A stretch of 64,000 nucleotides of DNA from Salinispora tropica CNB-440. GTDB lineage: Bacteria; Actinomycetota; Actinomycetes; Mycobacteriales; Micromonosporaceae. The notes below the pieces were generated by a model, which ran no database searches, was not told the origin of the DNA, and worked only from the letters and a program-made list of their open reading frames with translations. Below, in pieces: positions 1 through 8,550 of this stretch; position 1 is the stretch's first letter; each line of letters opens with the position of its first letter. Made by a program: the position numbers and the translations under genes. The stretch spans positions 4,530,144 through 4,594,143 of the forward strand of contig NC_009380.1 of NCBI RefSeq assembly GCF_000016425.1. The letters are read 5' to 3'.

Positions 1-310
1 GTTCCGTGCGGGCCCGGGCGAGGAAGTCCGCCAACCCGGACTCCGGCTCGTCCGGCTCCGGGTGACGGATTCCGGGAGCCGGCGGAACCACCAGGACCCG
101 GTCCACCGGACCCGGCCGGTCGCGCCAGAGCTTCGCGTGCCACGGCGCGCCGAGCAGGACTATCTCCGCGGCGGGGTACGCGGCCCGCAACGCGGCCAGC
201 GTCGGCAGGACGAAGATGAAGTCCCCGAGCGCGTTGGCCCGCAGCACGGCGATCCGCTCCACCTCGGGTACGCGCTCTGCGGTGGGGCCGAGCAGGTGCG
301 GGGCGACCAT
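1..310 (-). CDS. Glycosyltransferase family 9 (heptosyltransferase-like), N-terminal part
   Basis: The frame opens at an ATG at 310 and runs off the left edge of the window, so only about 103 residues are visible. They begin MVAPHLLGPTAERVPEVERI and continue into RIAVLRANALGDFIFVLPTL, which matches the first beta strand and nucleotide-sugar loop of ADP-heptose:LPS heptosyltransferase-like enzymes (GT9). In actinobacteria such enzymes transfer sugars to unknown acceptors, since these cells lack LPS. The gene lies 7 bp downstream of the small heat-shock gene on the same strand and may be co-transcribed with it. The family call is good; the substrate is unknown. Confidence 0.75.
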   Translation of the reverse strand, partial: MVAPHLLGPTAERVPEVERIAVLRANALGDFIFVLPTLAALRAAYPAAEIVLLGAPWHAKLWRDRPGPVDRVLVVPPAPGIRHPEPDEPESGLADFLARARTE

Positions 311-317
311 CGGCGCG

Positions 318-851
318 CTACGGCCGGCCGGTCTCGACGTTCGGTTGGTGCAGCTCCCGGTTGACGGCGGGGTCGACCGGGAACGGGGTATCGCCGTCGA
401 CGCCGCGAGCACCGCTGTGCCCGACGGTGATGGTGCGGGGCTCGGGTCGGGCGGTCCGGGGCAGCCGAATCCGGAGCAGACCGTGATCCATCACCGCGTC
501 GATGGCCTCCGGGTCCACCCGGGACGGCAGGTCCACCCGGTACACGAACGCACGGGCCTCGGAGCCGTCGAGGATCCCGTAGTCGGCGTTGACCTCGGCC
601 TCCGACCGGGCCCGTACGCAGAGCTCACGGTCGTCCAGCTCGACCGCCACCTCGTCGGGCGCCACCCCGGGCAGCCGAACAACCACCTCCCAACCGTCGG
701 CTGTCTCGTCCAGTTGGAGGTCCGTCAGGTCCGACCGGCCCCCGACCAGCCGCCCCAGCTCGGCGCGGAGCGAATGCAACTCGCCCATCGGGTCCCACCC
801 CTGCTGCCGTCCGCGCCTGCCCTGGCCGATCCCGCCGCCGGGTTCACTCAT
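318..851 (-). CDS. hsp20: Small heat-shock protein, Hsp20/alpha-crystallin family
   Basis: This 177-residue protein has an alpha-crystallin domain at about residues 46-133. It includes DGWEVVVRLPGVAPDEVAV and the C-terminal signature GLLRIRLPR (124-132). Hsp20 proteins are ATP-independent holdases that form oligomers and keep unfolding proteins soluble in the cytoplasm. The ATG at 851 was chosen because AGGAG lies seven bases upstream. An in-frame GTG 18 bp earlier lies on that ribosome-binding site and is less likely. The protein sits between a DUF2231 membrane protein upstream and a glycosyltransferase downstream, all on the same strand. The C-terminal tail after residue 135 is longer than in minimal family members. 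Confidence 0.9.
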   Translation of the reverse strand: MSEPGGGIGQGRRGRQQGWDPMGELHSLRAELGRLVGGRSDLTDLQLDETADGWEVVVRLPGVAPDEVAVELDDRELCVRARSEAEVNADYGILDGSEARAFVYRVDLPSRVDPEAIDAVMDHGLLRIRLPRTARPEPRTITVGHSGARGVDGDTPFPVDPAVNRELHQPNVETGRP

Positions 852-865
852 CACACTTCTCCTAT

Positions 866-1354
866 TCACTGGGTGCTTGCCGAGGGCCGCAGGGAGCTGG
901 GCGCGTCCAGGTCGGCGTCCCGGTCGACCCCCACTCCGAGGCGGTCAACCAGTTCTCCGCCGAGCCACGCGCTGATCCCGAGGATGGCCAAGGCGACGAT
1001 CTCGATCGCGATGAGCGCGCCGCCGGCGGCCCGGGTATCGGCGTTGAGCCGGACCGCCCAGACCGCGGCGAAGAGCAGGATCAGCGCCACGTTCGCGGCG
1101 GCGTGGGTGAGCGCCACCCGCTTGGCTCTGGTGCCGGTCGGGATGGCGAGCAGGTCGAACGTCCCGGCCACCGCGGCCAGCAGGCCACCGACCAGGCCGA
1201 CGGTGAGGTTCCAGTAGGCGACCTCACCGAGGAAGTCGGGCCCGCCGACGGTGTCGACCACGTCGAAGAGCACGGCGGTGGCGAGCAGGGCGACCGGGAA
1301 CATCACCAGCATTGGGTGGAGGGGGTGACCCAACACTTTGAGTCGGCTCTCCAT
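866..1354 (-). CDS. DUF2231 four-helix membrane protein
   Basis: This 162-residue protein starts MESRLKVLGHPLHPMLVMFP, the hallmark GHPLHPMLV opening of DUF2231. Four hydrophobic segments are visible at about 13-32, 50-72, 83-102 and 112-132, so it is an integral membrane protein of unknown biochemical role. The ATG at 1354 is preceded by GTGGAGG. An upstream in-frame extension lacks a ribosome site and disagrees with the family's usual start. It ends 14 bp before the Hsp20 gene, which suggests a shared stress-related transcript. It is divergent from the flavoprotein gene that starts at 1539. Confidence 0.85.
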   Translation of the reverse strand: MESRLKVLGHPLHPMLVMFPVALLATAVLFDVVDTVGGPDFLGEVAYWNLTVGLVGGLLAAVAGTFDLLAIPTGTRAKRVALTHAAANVALILLFAAVWAVRLNADTRAAGGALIAIEIVALAILGISAWLGGELVDRLGVGVDRDADLDAPSSLRPSASTQ

Positions 1355-1538
1355 ACCGGGCCTCCACTGTTCGGTCCTGCCGGCGCTCGTTGGTCCTACC
1401 TGCCCTGTTTGTGGTCCTACTGCCGGATCGGGTGCGGCGGGTACCCTCCACCACACCGGGCAAACCTCACCCCGGTCGAGGCCACCTAGACTGCCGATGA
1501 CGCACCGCCGCCATGGTCAACGGACGAGGGAGGGCCGC

Positions 1539-2156
1539 GTGACGGTAGACATCACCATGCACGAGGAGTTGCGGGAGCTACTGGGCGTACCGACGGCCCA
1601 GGCCGCCACGAAGGAACGGACCCACCTGCACGAGCGGGACCGGCAGTGGCTTGCCGCCTCCCCGTTCTGCCTGGTCGCCACGGCCGGCGCGGACGGCACC
1701 TGCGACGTCTCACCGAAGGGGGACCCGCCCGGATTCGCCCTGCCGATCGACGACACCACCATCGCCATCCCGGAGCGACCCGGCAACAGACGGGCCGACG
1801 GCTTCCACAACATCCTGGACAACCCACACGTCGGGCTGATCTTCCTGATTCCCGGGCGCACCGACACGTTGCGGATCAACGGTCGGGCCCGACTGGTCCG
1901 GGAGGCGCCCTTCTTCGACTCGATGACGGTCAAGGGCCACCGGCCGATCCTGGCCCTGGTGGTAGCGATCGAGGAGATCTTCTACCACTGCGCGAAGGCA
2001 TTCCTCCGGTCGCAGCTGTGGAGCCCGCAGACCTGGACGCCCGAGGTTCTGCCGTCGCGGGCCCGCCTGGCCAAGGAGGTCGAGGTCCGCGCGGAGAGCC
2101 TGGCCGACCTACAGAGTTACTACGGCCCGGAGTACGCCCGCCGCCTCTACACCTGA
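1539..2156 (+). CDS. Pyridoxamine 5'-phosphate oxidase-family FMN flavoprotein
   Basis: This 205-residue split-barrel protein contains FCLVATAGADGTCDVSPKGD, the typical first strand and FMN-phosphate contact of PPOX-type flavoproteins, followed by DNPHVGLIFLIPGRTDTLRI. It most resembles the MSMEG_1061-like subgroup of general FMN or F420 oxidoreductases, whose substrates are unknown. The GTG at 1539 follows GAGGGAGGG; an ATG at 1557 is possible but shorter. It is convergent with the AidB-type gene, only 12 bp away. The fold assignment is firm and the reaction is not predicted. Confidence 0.82.
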   Translation: MTVDITMHEELRELLGVPTAQAATKERTHLHERDRQWLAASPFCLVATAGADGTCDVSPKGDPPGFALPIDDTTIAIPERPGNRRADGFHNILDNPHVGLIFLIPGRTDTLRINGRARLVREAPFFDSMTVKGHRPILALVVAIEEIFYHCAKAFLRSQLWSPQTWTPEVLPSRARLAKEVEVRAESLADLQSYYGPEYARRLYT

Positions 2157-2168
2157 CCGCCCGCCCGG

Positions 2169-3797
2169 TCAGCCCACCTTCGGCGTGGCGCGGTCGATGA
2201 TCGCCGTGAGATCGACCCCGGCTGGCAGCGTGCCGTACGCGTAGCCGTGCGCACCGCCCAGCCGGGACGCGCAGAACGCCTCGGCAACCGCCGGGTGACC
2301 GTGGCGTACCAGCAGCGCCCCCTGTAGGACGAGGGCGAGCCGCTCCACCAGGTGCCGCGCCCGCAGCGGGGCGTCGGCCGGGTCAGCCAGGCTCGCCCGC
2401 AGCCGCCGGACCGCGGCGTCGAGCCGGGCGTCCGCACCGGCGGCGGCATCCACCTCTGCCTCAAACGCGGCCAGCACCCGCGGCTGGCGGGTCAGCGCGC
2501 GCAGCACGTCCAAGACGGCCACGTTGCCGGAACCCTCCCAGATCGAGTTCAGCGGCGACTCCCGAAACAGGCGGGGCATTCCGGATTCCTCCACGTACCC
2601 GTTGCCACCCAGGCACTCCAAGGCCTCGGCGGCGTGGCCCGGCCACCGCTTGCAGACCCAGTACTTGCCGACCGCGACGCCGAGCCGTCTGAAGGCCGCC
2701 TGGTCGGCGTCACCCCGGGCAGCGCGGTCCGTCGCACCGGCGAGCCGCAGCATCAGGACGGTCGCGGCCTCCGACTCCACCGCCAGGTCGGCGAGGACGG
2801 TACGCATCAACGGCTGGTCGACCAGTTGGCGCCCGAACGCCCGCCGGTGGCGGGCGTGGTGGACCGCGGTGACGACCTCCTGGCGCATCCCGGCGGCGGC
2901 ACCGATCAGGCAGTCGAGCCGGGTGAGGTTGACCATGTCGATGATGGTGCGCACACCGCGCCCCTCGTCGCCGACCCGCCAGGCCACCGCGTGCTCGTAC
3001 TCGATCTCTGCGGAGGCGTTCGACCGATTGCCCAGCTTCTCCTTGAGCCGCATCAACCGAAGCGGGTTGCGTGTGCCGTCGGGCAGCACCCGGGGCACCA
3101 GAAAACAGGTCAGCCCACCCGGGGCCTGACCAAGAGTCAGGAAGAGGTCGCACATCGGTGCGGAGGTGAACCACTTGTGCCCGACGAGCCGGTAGCTGCC
3201 GTCCGCCTCCGGCTGGGCGATCGTGGTGTTGGCGCGGACGTCCGAACCGCCCTGCTTCTCGGTCATCGACATGCCCGCCAGCAGGCCGTGCTTGCCGAGC
3301 GCCGGACGCAACCCCGGGTCGTACGTCGTGGCGGTCAGCAGCGGCTCGTACCGTGCGGCCAGCTCCGGGGCGTGCCGCAGGGCCGGCACCGCCGCGTAGG
3401 TCATCGAGATCGGGCAGCCGTGCCCGGCATCCGGCCGCCAGGTGTAGAACTTCGCCGCGCGGGCGACATGCGCTCCCGGCCGGTCGTCGGCCCAGGGCGC
3501 GGCGTGCAGGCCGTAGGTCACCGCGGTCCGCATCAGCTCATGCCAGGACGGGTGGAACTCCACCTCGTCCACCCGGTGCCCGTAGCGGTCGTGGCTACGC
3601 AGTACGGGTGGGTACTCGTTGGCCAACCGGCCATGCTCGATCGCCGCCGCGGCGCCGCCGAGCCGGCCGAGGTCGTGCAGCTCGGCGGCGGCCCAGCCGG
3701 CCCCCTCCCGGGCCAGCCCGGAACGCAACGCCGGGTCGTCCGCCACGTCGTAGTCGACCAGGGGCGGCACCTGGTTGAACACCTCGTGCGTCGGCAC
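2169..3797 (-). CDS. AidB-type acyl-CoA dehydrogenase
   Basis: This 542-residue flavoprotein is almost the length of E. coli AidB. It opens with PTHEVFNQVPPLVDY, keeps GRLAN and EFHPSWHELM, has the flavin-binding loop MTEKQGGSD at about 178-186, and has the late AidB signature EALECLGGNGYVEES. AidB is a FAD-containing acyl-CoA dehydrogenase homologue. In E. coli it is linked to the adaptive response to alkylation, and it can show isovaleryl-CoA dehydrogenase activity. The GTG at 3797 was preferred over an in-frame TTG at 3857 because GGGGAGGG sits five bases upstream and the start then matches the family. No adaptive-response regulator is visible nearby. Confidence 0.88.
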   Translation of the reverse strand: MPTHEVFNQVPPLVDYDVADDPALRSGLAREGAGWAAAELHDLGRLGGAAAAIEHGRLANEYPPVLRSHDRYGHRVDEVEFHPSWHELMRTAVTYGLHAAPWADDRPGAHVARAAKFYTWRPDAGHGCPISMTYAAVPALRHAPELAARYEPLLTATTYDPGLRPALGKHGLLAGMSMTEKQGGSDVRANTTIAQPEADGSYRLVGHKWFTSAPMCDLFLTLGQAPGGLTCFLVPRVLPDGTRNPLRLMRLKEKLGNRSNASAEIEYEHAVAWRVGDEGRGVRTIIDMVNLTRLDCLIGAAAGMRQEVVTAVHHARHRRAFGRQLVDQPLMRTVLADLAVESEAATVLMLRLAGATDRAARGDADQAAFRRLGVAVGKYWVCKRWPGHAAEALECLGGNGYVEESGMPRLFRESPLNSIWEGSGNVAVLDVLRALTRQPRVLAAFEAEVDAAAGADARLDAAVRRLRASLADPADAPLRARHLVERLALVLQGALLVRHGHPAVAEAFCASRLGGAHGYAYGTLPAGVDLTAIIDRATPKVG

Positions 3798-3964
3798 GCT
3801 GGCCCTCCCCACCCGGGTCGACGCGACCCGCTCGGCAAAGATCGCACCCGCGGTCAATCATCGTCGGCGCAGAGGTGCCCGCGAAAGGTCTGTTGACGGC
3901 GAACCATCAGCATACCTTTTCAGCTGTTTTTTCGCGTTCATGTTTATTCATGCCATTTGCCCGG

Positions 3965-4070
3965 TTTAGGTTGCGAGGTGGCTGCTACCGCCGCTTGGTA
4001 GCCGAGGGTCGCCCCCGTGGTGCGGGTGGTGGGTCCTTGTCGCTCACGGGGGAAGGACATCGATTTCACG
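3965..4070 (+). promoter_or_regulatory. Conserved structured 5' leader of beta-helix gene copy 1
   Basis: The leader runs from TTTAGGTTGCG to the start codon and is shared with copies 2 and 3. Helix A pairs GGTGG (3977-3981) with CCGCC (3988-3992). Helix B pairs GCTACC (3984-3989) with GGTAGC (3997-4002). They overlap, so they exclude each other. CGAGG (4003-4007) can pair with CCTTG (4035-4039) around an inner CCCG/CGGG hairpin, while GTCCTT (4033-4038) can instead pair with the purine-rich AAGGAC (4053-4058) ahead of the ATG. This looks like a cis-regulatory RNA; I do not recognise a known riboswitch class. Confidence 0.6.
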
Positions 4071-5507
4071 ATGAGTAATCAGGACCAGACTCAGGGGCCG
4101 GTGCGGCCGGTTGGACGTCGGGCGAAGTCGCGGTGGCGGTGGTGGGCGGTGGGGTTGGCCGGGGTGACCGGTCTGGCCCTGGGTGCTGTCGGCGTTGCTG
4201 CCAGTCCGGCCGCGGATGCGCTCGGGCGCACCCTGACCGCTGCCGATGATCACGGTGGCGACCGCGGCGGTGACCGCGGCAAGCGGGACGCGGGTAAGCA
4301 CGACGGGGGTAAGCGCAAGCACGACGACAAGGGCAAGGACGGGAAGAAGGGCAAGGACGGGGAGAAGAGCAAGGGTTCGGAGAAAAAGCCGACGGGGATT
4401 CCGGTCCCGTGTGACGCGGACGCGTTGATCGCGCAGATCACCCTGGCCAACGCCCGCGGCGGTGCCGTGCTTGATTTGGCCAAGGACTGCACCTACCTGC
4501 TCACCGCCGACATCGACGGTGCGGGGCTGCCCGCGATCACCGCCCCGATCACCCTCAACGGCGGCAAGAAGACCACCATCGAACGCGCCGCCGCTGTTGA
4601 CGAATTCCGGATCTTCACTGTTGACGTTGGTGGTGACCTCACCCTCAACAAGCTGACCGTCACCGGCGGGCAGACCGACGGCGACGGCGGGGGGATCCTG
4701 GTCAACGCCGGTGGAGCGCTGACCACCACGCACAGCACCATCACCCGCAACATCTCCGGCGGCTCAGGCGGCGGCATCGCCAACAACGGCACCACCCGAG
4801 TCAAGTACTCCACAGTCGACCGCAACACCGCCGCCACGGAGGGCGGCGGAATCTACAGCACCGGCCTGCTGGAAGTCGTCAAGTCCCACATCGACAACAA
4901 CACGGTCACCAATGGCGGTGGGGGCGGCATCTCCTCAGCCACCAGCACCGTCACCGTCAAGGGCGGCACCATCTCCGGCAACTTCGCGAACATCAGCGCA
5001 TTGCGGGTAGTCGGCGGCATCGGCACGGTTACCGGCACCACGTTCACCAACAACACGGCCCGCAGCAGTGGCGGTGGCGCCGCCCGGGTCGAGAGCGACG
5101 GACAACTCACGATGCGGAAGGTCAACCTGACCGACAACACCGCATCGGCCCTCGGCGGTGCCTTGTTCGTGGAATCGGAAAGTTTCGCTGTCGTCGAGGA
5201 CAGCATCATCAAGAACAACACCAATACCCTTGTAGCCGGCGGCGGAGGAATCTACAACGCAGGCCAAACAGTCATACGACACACCAAGATCATCGGCAAC
5301 CAAGCCCCCGACATCGGCGGCGGCATCTACAACGAAGGCACGATCAGCCTCTTCGCCACGAAGGTGGTCGAGAACATCGCCCTCACCGACGGCGGGGGCA
5401 TCTTCAACGCTGTCGCTGGCACGGTGAACCTGAACACCGCCACCGGCACCATCGTCATCAAGAACCGACCCAACAACTGCGTCAACGTCCCCGGCTGCGC
5501 CGGATAG
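4071..5507 (+). CDS. Secreted PMP-like right-handed beta-helix protein, copy 1
   Basis: The 478-residue product has a basic N-terminus, one hydrophobic segment ending in an Ala-rich signal-peptidase region (about 24-50), and a Lys/Asp/Gly-rich hydrophilic linker (about 59-108). The rest is a repeat domain of short units such as GGGILVNAGG, SGGGIANNG and GGGIYNAG, typical of chlamydial polymorphic membrane protein repeats and right-handed parallel beta-helices. Cys114/Cys140 at the head and Cys470/Cys476 at the tail are conserved in all four paralogues here. It is probably exported and surface-exposed; binding or adhesion is inference. ATG at 4071 follows GGGGGAAGGA at an unusually long spacing of about 13 bases. 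Confidence 0.82.
   Translation: MSNQDQTQGPVRPVGRRAKSRWRWWAVGLAGVTGLALGAVGVAASPAADALGRTLTAADDHGGDRGGDRGKRDAGKHDGGKRKHDDKGKDGKKGKDGEKSKGSEKKPTGIPVPCDADALIAQITLANARGGAVLDLAKDCTYLLTADIDGAGLPAITAPITLNGGKKTTIERAAAVDEFRIFTVDVGGDLTLNKLTVTGGQTDGDGGGILVNAGGALTTTHSTITRNISGGSGGGIANNGTTRVKYSTVDRNTAATEGGGIYSTGLLEVVKSHIDNNTVTNGGGGGISSATSTVTVKGGTISGNFANISALRVVGGIGTVTGTTFTNNTARSSGGGAARVESDGQLTMRKVNLTDNTASALGGALFVESESFAVVEDSIIKNNTNTLVAGGGGIYNAGQTVIRHTKIIGNQAPDIGGGIYNEGTISLFATKVVENIALTDGGGIFNAVAGTVNLNTATGTIVIKNRPNNCVNVPGCAG
4407..4761. repeat. 355-bp inverted repeat, left arm (beta-helix copy 1)
   Basis: This stretch of copy 1 reads base for base the same as the reverse complement of 10243-10597 in copy 2. It encodes the segment from the first conserved cysteine to the first beta-helix turns. 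Identity stops abruptly on both sides at single mismatches. Confidence 0.8.
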
Positions 5508-5524
5508 CGAAGCCGCAGAACCAC

Positions 5525-5564
5525 GAGGGCCCGTTCCACCGGCAGCCGGTCGGAACGGGCCCTC
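5525..5564 (+). terminator. Terminator hairpin after beta-helix copy 1
   Basis: GAGGGCCCGTTCC (5525-5537) pairs with GGAACGGGCCCTC (5552-5564), and the inner ACCGG/CCGGT extends the stem to about 18 bp with one bulged C. There is no long T tract, as is common in actinobacteria. Confidence 0.75.
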
Positions 5565-5623
5565 CGCCGGCGGGTCGAGACCGAGCCATCTAGAAACGAC
5601 GAGTCTCCTGCCAGAATCCGTCC

Positions 5624-6118
5624 ATGAACCGGACCCACACCTACGAGATCGCGACCACCTGGACCGGTGACCGTGGGCGCGGCACGGCGGACTACCGCGC
5701 GTACGACAGGTCGTACGACACGGTGAGCCCCGGCCGTCCGCTCCTCGCCGGCTCCGCCGACCCGGCATTCCGCGGCGACCCGCGACAGTGGAACCCGGAG
5801 CTGCTTCTCGTCGCGTCGCTGAGCCAGTGCCACCTGCTGTGGTACCTGCACCTGTGCGCGGTCAACGAGGTCGTGGTCGTCGGCTACCACGACGCCGCCC
5901 ACGGCACGATGCGCGAGGACGGCACCGGTGCCGCCCGCTTCACCGACGTCCTACTCCGCCCGGTGGTGACGGTCACCGATGTCGACATGGTCAAACGGGC
6001 GACCAAGCTGCATGTCGAGGCGAACGCCCGGTGCTTCATCGCCGCCTCGGTGTCGTTCCCGGTGCGGCACGAGGCGCGCACAACGGTCCGGCTACCACCA
6101 CCAGAACTGGCCAGCTAG
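5624..6118 (+). CDS. OsmC-family thiol peroxidase-like protein
   Basis: This 164-residue protein has the OsmC arrangement of two reactive cysteines. Cys69 lies in SQCHLLWYLHLC before a long helix, and Cys137 lies in NARCFIAASV in the C-terminal half. OsmC/Ohr proteins reduce organic hydroperoxides with a dithiol-dependent mechanism in the cytoplasm. The extended N-terminal strand with WNPELLLVASL is typical of the broad OsmC group rather than classical Ohr. It is flanked by a beta-helix gene and a serine hydrolase on the same strand, but a terminator separates it from the former. The specific peroxide substrate cannot be told from sequence. Confidence 0.85.
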   Translation: MNRTHTYEIATTWTGDRGRGTADYRAYDRSYDTVSPGRPLLAGSADPAFRGDPRQWNPELLLVASLSQCHLLWYLHLCAVNEVVVVGYHDAAHGTMREDGTGAARFTDVLLRPVVTVTDVDMVKRATKLHVEANARCFIAASVSFPVRHEARTTVRLPPPELAS

Positions 6119-6206
6119 CAGCATCGATATCGAAGCTCGGTCCGTCGACACTGGGTTCCTCCCAACGAGCCCGCCCTCGATACGAGGGCAATGAGGAGTT
6201 GTTCCC

Positions 6207-7379
6207 ATGTCCGACCGGAATCGCCCACACCGCCGCCCGACGGTGTTCTCGACCCGGCGACGCGTGCTGGCAGCCGTGTCGTCGATCGCCCTCGTCGGCG
6301 GTCTTGCCCTCAGTGGGGCCGCCCCCGCGGCGAGCGCTGACACCGTCCACCCCCGCGACGGCGTACAGGCCGACCTCGACCGCCTCGTGAGCGAGGGCAC
6401 GTTCCCAGCCGCCCTCGCCGCCGTCCGCACCTCCGACAGCCGTACCCGTAACTACACCGCCGGCGTGGCCGAACTCGACACCAGACGGAAGCCGCCGGTC
6501 GATGGGCGGGTGCGCATCGGCAGCAACACCAAGACCTTCGTCGCCACCGTGGTCCTGCAACTCGTCGGCGAGGGCAAGGTCGACCTGGACGAACCGATCG
6601 AGACGTACCTGCCCGGCCTGATCCGTGGCGACGGCATCGACGGGCGACAGATCACCGTACGGCAGGTGCTGCAGCAGACCAGTGGCCTACCCGGCTATGT
6701 GGACGACATCGCCCCAGACTTCTTCCTCCTCCGGCACACCTACTTCGAGCCGCGCGACCTACTCGACCTGGCCCTCGCGGACAAGGCGAGCTTCGCACCC
6801 GGCACGAGGTGGGAGTACAGCAACACCAACTACCTCGTCGCCGGGCTGCTCATCCAGAAGGTCACCGGCCGTCCGGTGGCCGAGGAAGTCACCAACCGCA
6901 TCATCGTTCCCCTCCGGTTGCGTGACACGTACTTCCCCCGCGTCGGCGAACAGGGCATCCGGGGCCGGCACCCGCACGGCTACTTCACCGACGACCCGGA
7001 CAAGCCGCTGCAGGACGTCACGAAGATGGACCCGTCCTGGGGCTGGGCGGCCGGCGCGATGATCTCCAGCCCCAGCGACACCAATCGCTTCTTCGCCGCC
7101 CTCCTCGCCGGGGACCTGCTCCGGCCCGCCGAACTCGACCAGATGCGCACCACGGTCCCCGCCTTTCCCGGCCGCGGCTACGGCCTCGGCCTGATGAGCT
7201 GGGACCTGACCTGCGGCGACCGCGCCTGGGGCCACGGCGGGGACATCCCCGGCTTCACGACCCGCGGCGGCGTCACCGAGGACGGCCGTGCCGTCACCCT
7301 CGCCGTCACCTCGACGCCGACGACCGAGACCAGCGCCAACCAGGTGGACGCAGCCGTCGACGCGGCTCTCTGCAGGTAG
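6207..7379 (+). CDS. Secreted serine hydrolase, beta-lactamase class C / DD-peptidase family
   Basis: This 390-residue protein begins with a signal sequence (hydrophobic core about 20-38, ending near ASA). All three penicillin-recognising motifs are present: S106-N-T-K109 as the nucleophile motif, Y204-S-N206, and H343-G-G345 in place of KTG. This is the layout of class C beta-lactamase-related DD-carboxypeptidases and esterases such as the Streptomyces R61 enzyme. It is likely extracellular and acts on peptidoglycan stems or esters; which one is not decidable here. GAGGAG lies just upstream of the ATG at 6207. A bidirectional hairpin follows the gene. Confidence 0.88.
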   Translation: MSDRNRPHRRPTVFSTRRRVLAAVSSIALVGGLALSGAAPAASADTVHPRDGVQADLDRLVSEGTFPAALAAVRTSDSRTRNYTAGVAELDTRRKPPVDGRVRIGSNTKTFVATVVLQLVGEGKVDLDEPIETYLPGLIRGDGIDGRQITVRQVLQQTSGLPGYVDDIAPDFFLLRHTYFEPRDLLDLALADKASFAPGTRWEYSNTNYLVAGLLIQKVTGRPVAEEVTNRIIVPLRLRDTYFPRVGEQGIRGRHPHGYFTDDPDKPLQDVTKMDPSWGWAAGAMISSPSDTNRFFAALLAGDLLRPAELDQMRTTVPAFPGRGYGLGLMSWDLTCGDRAWGHGGDIPGFTTRGGVTEDGRAVTLAVTSTPTTETSANQVDAAVDAALCR

Positions 7380-7388
7380 GCCCCCGGT

Positions 7389-7426
7389 GCGTTCCGTGCC
7401 TCGCCCCCGGTCGGGGCACGGGACGC
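7389..7426. terminator. Bidirectional terminator between convergent genes
   Basis: GCGTTCCGTGCC (7389-7400) pairs with GGCACGGGACGC (7415-7426), giving 12 pairs including one G-U. It sits between the serine hydrolase and the convergent TauE-type gene. Confidence 0.7.
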
Positions 7427-7437
7427 CGGCCGGGCAC

Positions 7438-8550
7438 CTATCCGACATCCTGCAGGTCCTCCCTGCTGCGGACTTCAGTGTTGGGTACGGCCGGCCGCCC
7501 CGCGGCCCCGGCGCCCACATCCGCCCAGGTGACATCCCCGAGTCGGACCGGCCCTGGCCGGGCGTACGTGTCCTGACGGATCAGGACCAGGCAGACGATC
7601 GTGAACAGTACGAGCGCGGCCACGCTGCCAACGGCCATAGCGGGAGTGAACGGCACCAGCAGGAGGGTGCTGACCAACTCCGCGAAGATCAGCACGAACA
7701 GCACCCCGCGGATCGTCAGGGGCGTCAGCCGGGTACAGATCCACGCCCCTAACGGCGCTCCCACGGCCACCACCGGCGCGGCAGTGATCCAGTAGTCAAC
7801 CACAAATCCGGTAAAATCGCGGACGACGAACACATGCGTCAGAAACGCGGCGATCGACACCAGCGTCATCATTACCACCGTGGTCGGGGTTGCCACCTTC
7901 TCCGACACCCGAAAGAGCAACACGAGCAGCAAGAACATGACGCAGTTCTCACCCACCCCGGCCACGCCGCTGAGCAACCCACCAAAGAAGCCGGCACCCA
8001 GGACCAGATTGCGCTCCCGCCCAGTCCACGTCGGCACCACGAAGTTTCGCTGATATCCGCGCTGACGCAGTTGCACCAGTAACGCTACCGCGAGCGCCAC
8101 AAGCAGCATCGTAAACAGCACCCGCACCAGCTTCAGCGGCACATGTGGAGCGATCATCGTCACGCTGAGCACCACGCCGAGTATTCCTGCGGTGGAGCCG
8201 TACAGCACCACCCGTCGTTCTATCGGCACCCGGCACAACAGGATCGACAGCGAAGCCGCAGTCATACCGATCGACTGAATGGCAAAGGTGAAGATACGCG
8301 CCTGGTCCGGCGGCACGGTCAGCACTTTCGTCATCACCGGAAAGGCAATCGCACCACCACCCTCACTGGTCCCACCACCGACCAGCGAGCCGAACACCAT
8401 AGTGAGCGCCACCGGCCAGTTCTCTTCGAGTCGAGTGAAGTAGCCCCACCCCCACACCTTTGCCCAGATCAGCCACACGATCGCCGCAAGAACAGCGTTC
8501 ACCAGCAACACTCGGGGCACTCGTACCATTTCTGCCGTCCCGCCTTCCAC
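7438..8550 (-). CDS. TauE/SafE-family sulfite exporter-like permease
   Basis: This 370-residue polytopic membrane protein has about eight or nine hydrophobic segments and the two internally related halves of the TauE/SafE (DUF81) family. The first half has GSLVGGGTSEGGGAIAFPVM and the second GFFGGLLSGVAGVGENCVMF, both glycine-rich re-entrant signatures. Family members move sulfite, sulfoacetate or other organic anions across the cytoplasmic membrane. The GTG at 8550 has AGGGA upstream; an ATG seven codons in is a possible alternative. There is no sulfur-metabolism gene beside it, so the substrate is open. Confidence 0.82.
   Translation of the reverse strand: MEGGTAEMVRVPRVLLVNAVLAAIVWLIWAKVWGWGYFTRLEENWPVALTMVFGSLVGGGTSEGGGAIAFPVMTKVLTVPPDQARIFTFAIQSIGMTAASLSILLCRVPIERRVVLYGSTAGILGVVLSVTMIAPHVPLKLVRVLFTMLLVALAVALLVQLRQRGYQRNFVVPTWTGRERNLVLGAGFFGGLLSGVAGVGENCVMFLLLVLLFRVSEKVATPTTVVMMTLVSIAAFLTHVFVVRDFTGFVVDYWITAAPVVAVGAPLGAWICTRLTPLTIRGVLFVLIFAELVSTLLLVPFTPAMAVGSVAALVLFTIVCLVLIRQDTYARPGPVRLGDVTWADVGAGAAGRPAVPNTEVRSREDLQDVG

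Noticed and set aside
3977-3992. T-box antiterminator resemblance of GGTGG...ACCGCC in the beta-helix leaders
   Set aside because: The T-box stem-I elements, specifier loop and UGGN sequence are absent, and the genes are not amino acid related.
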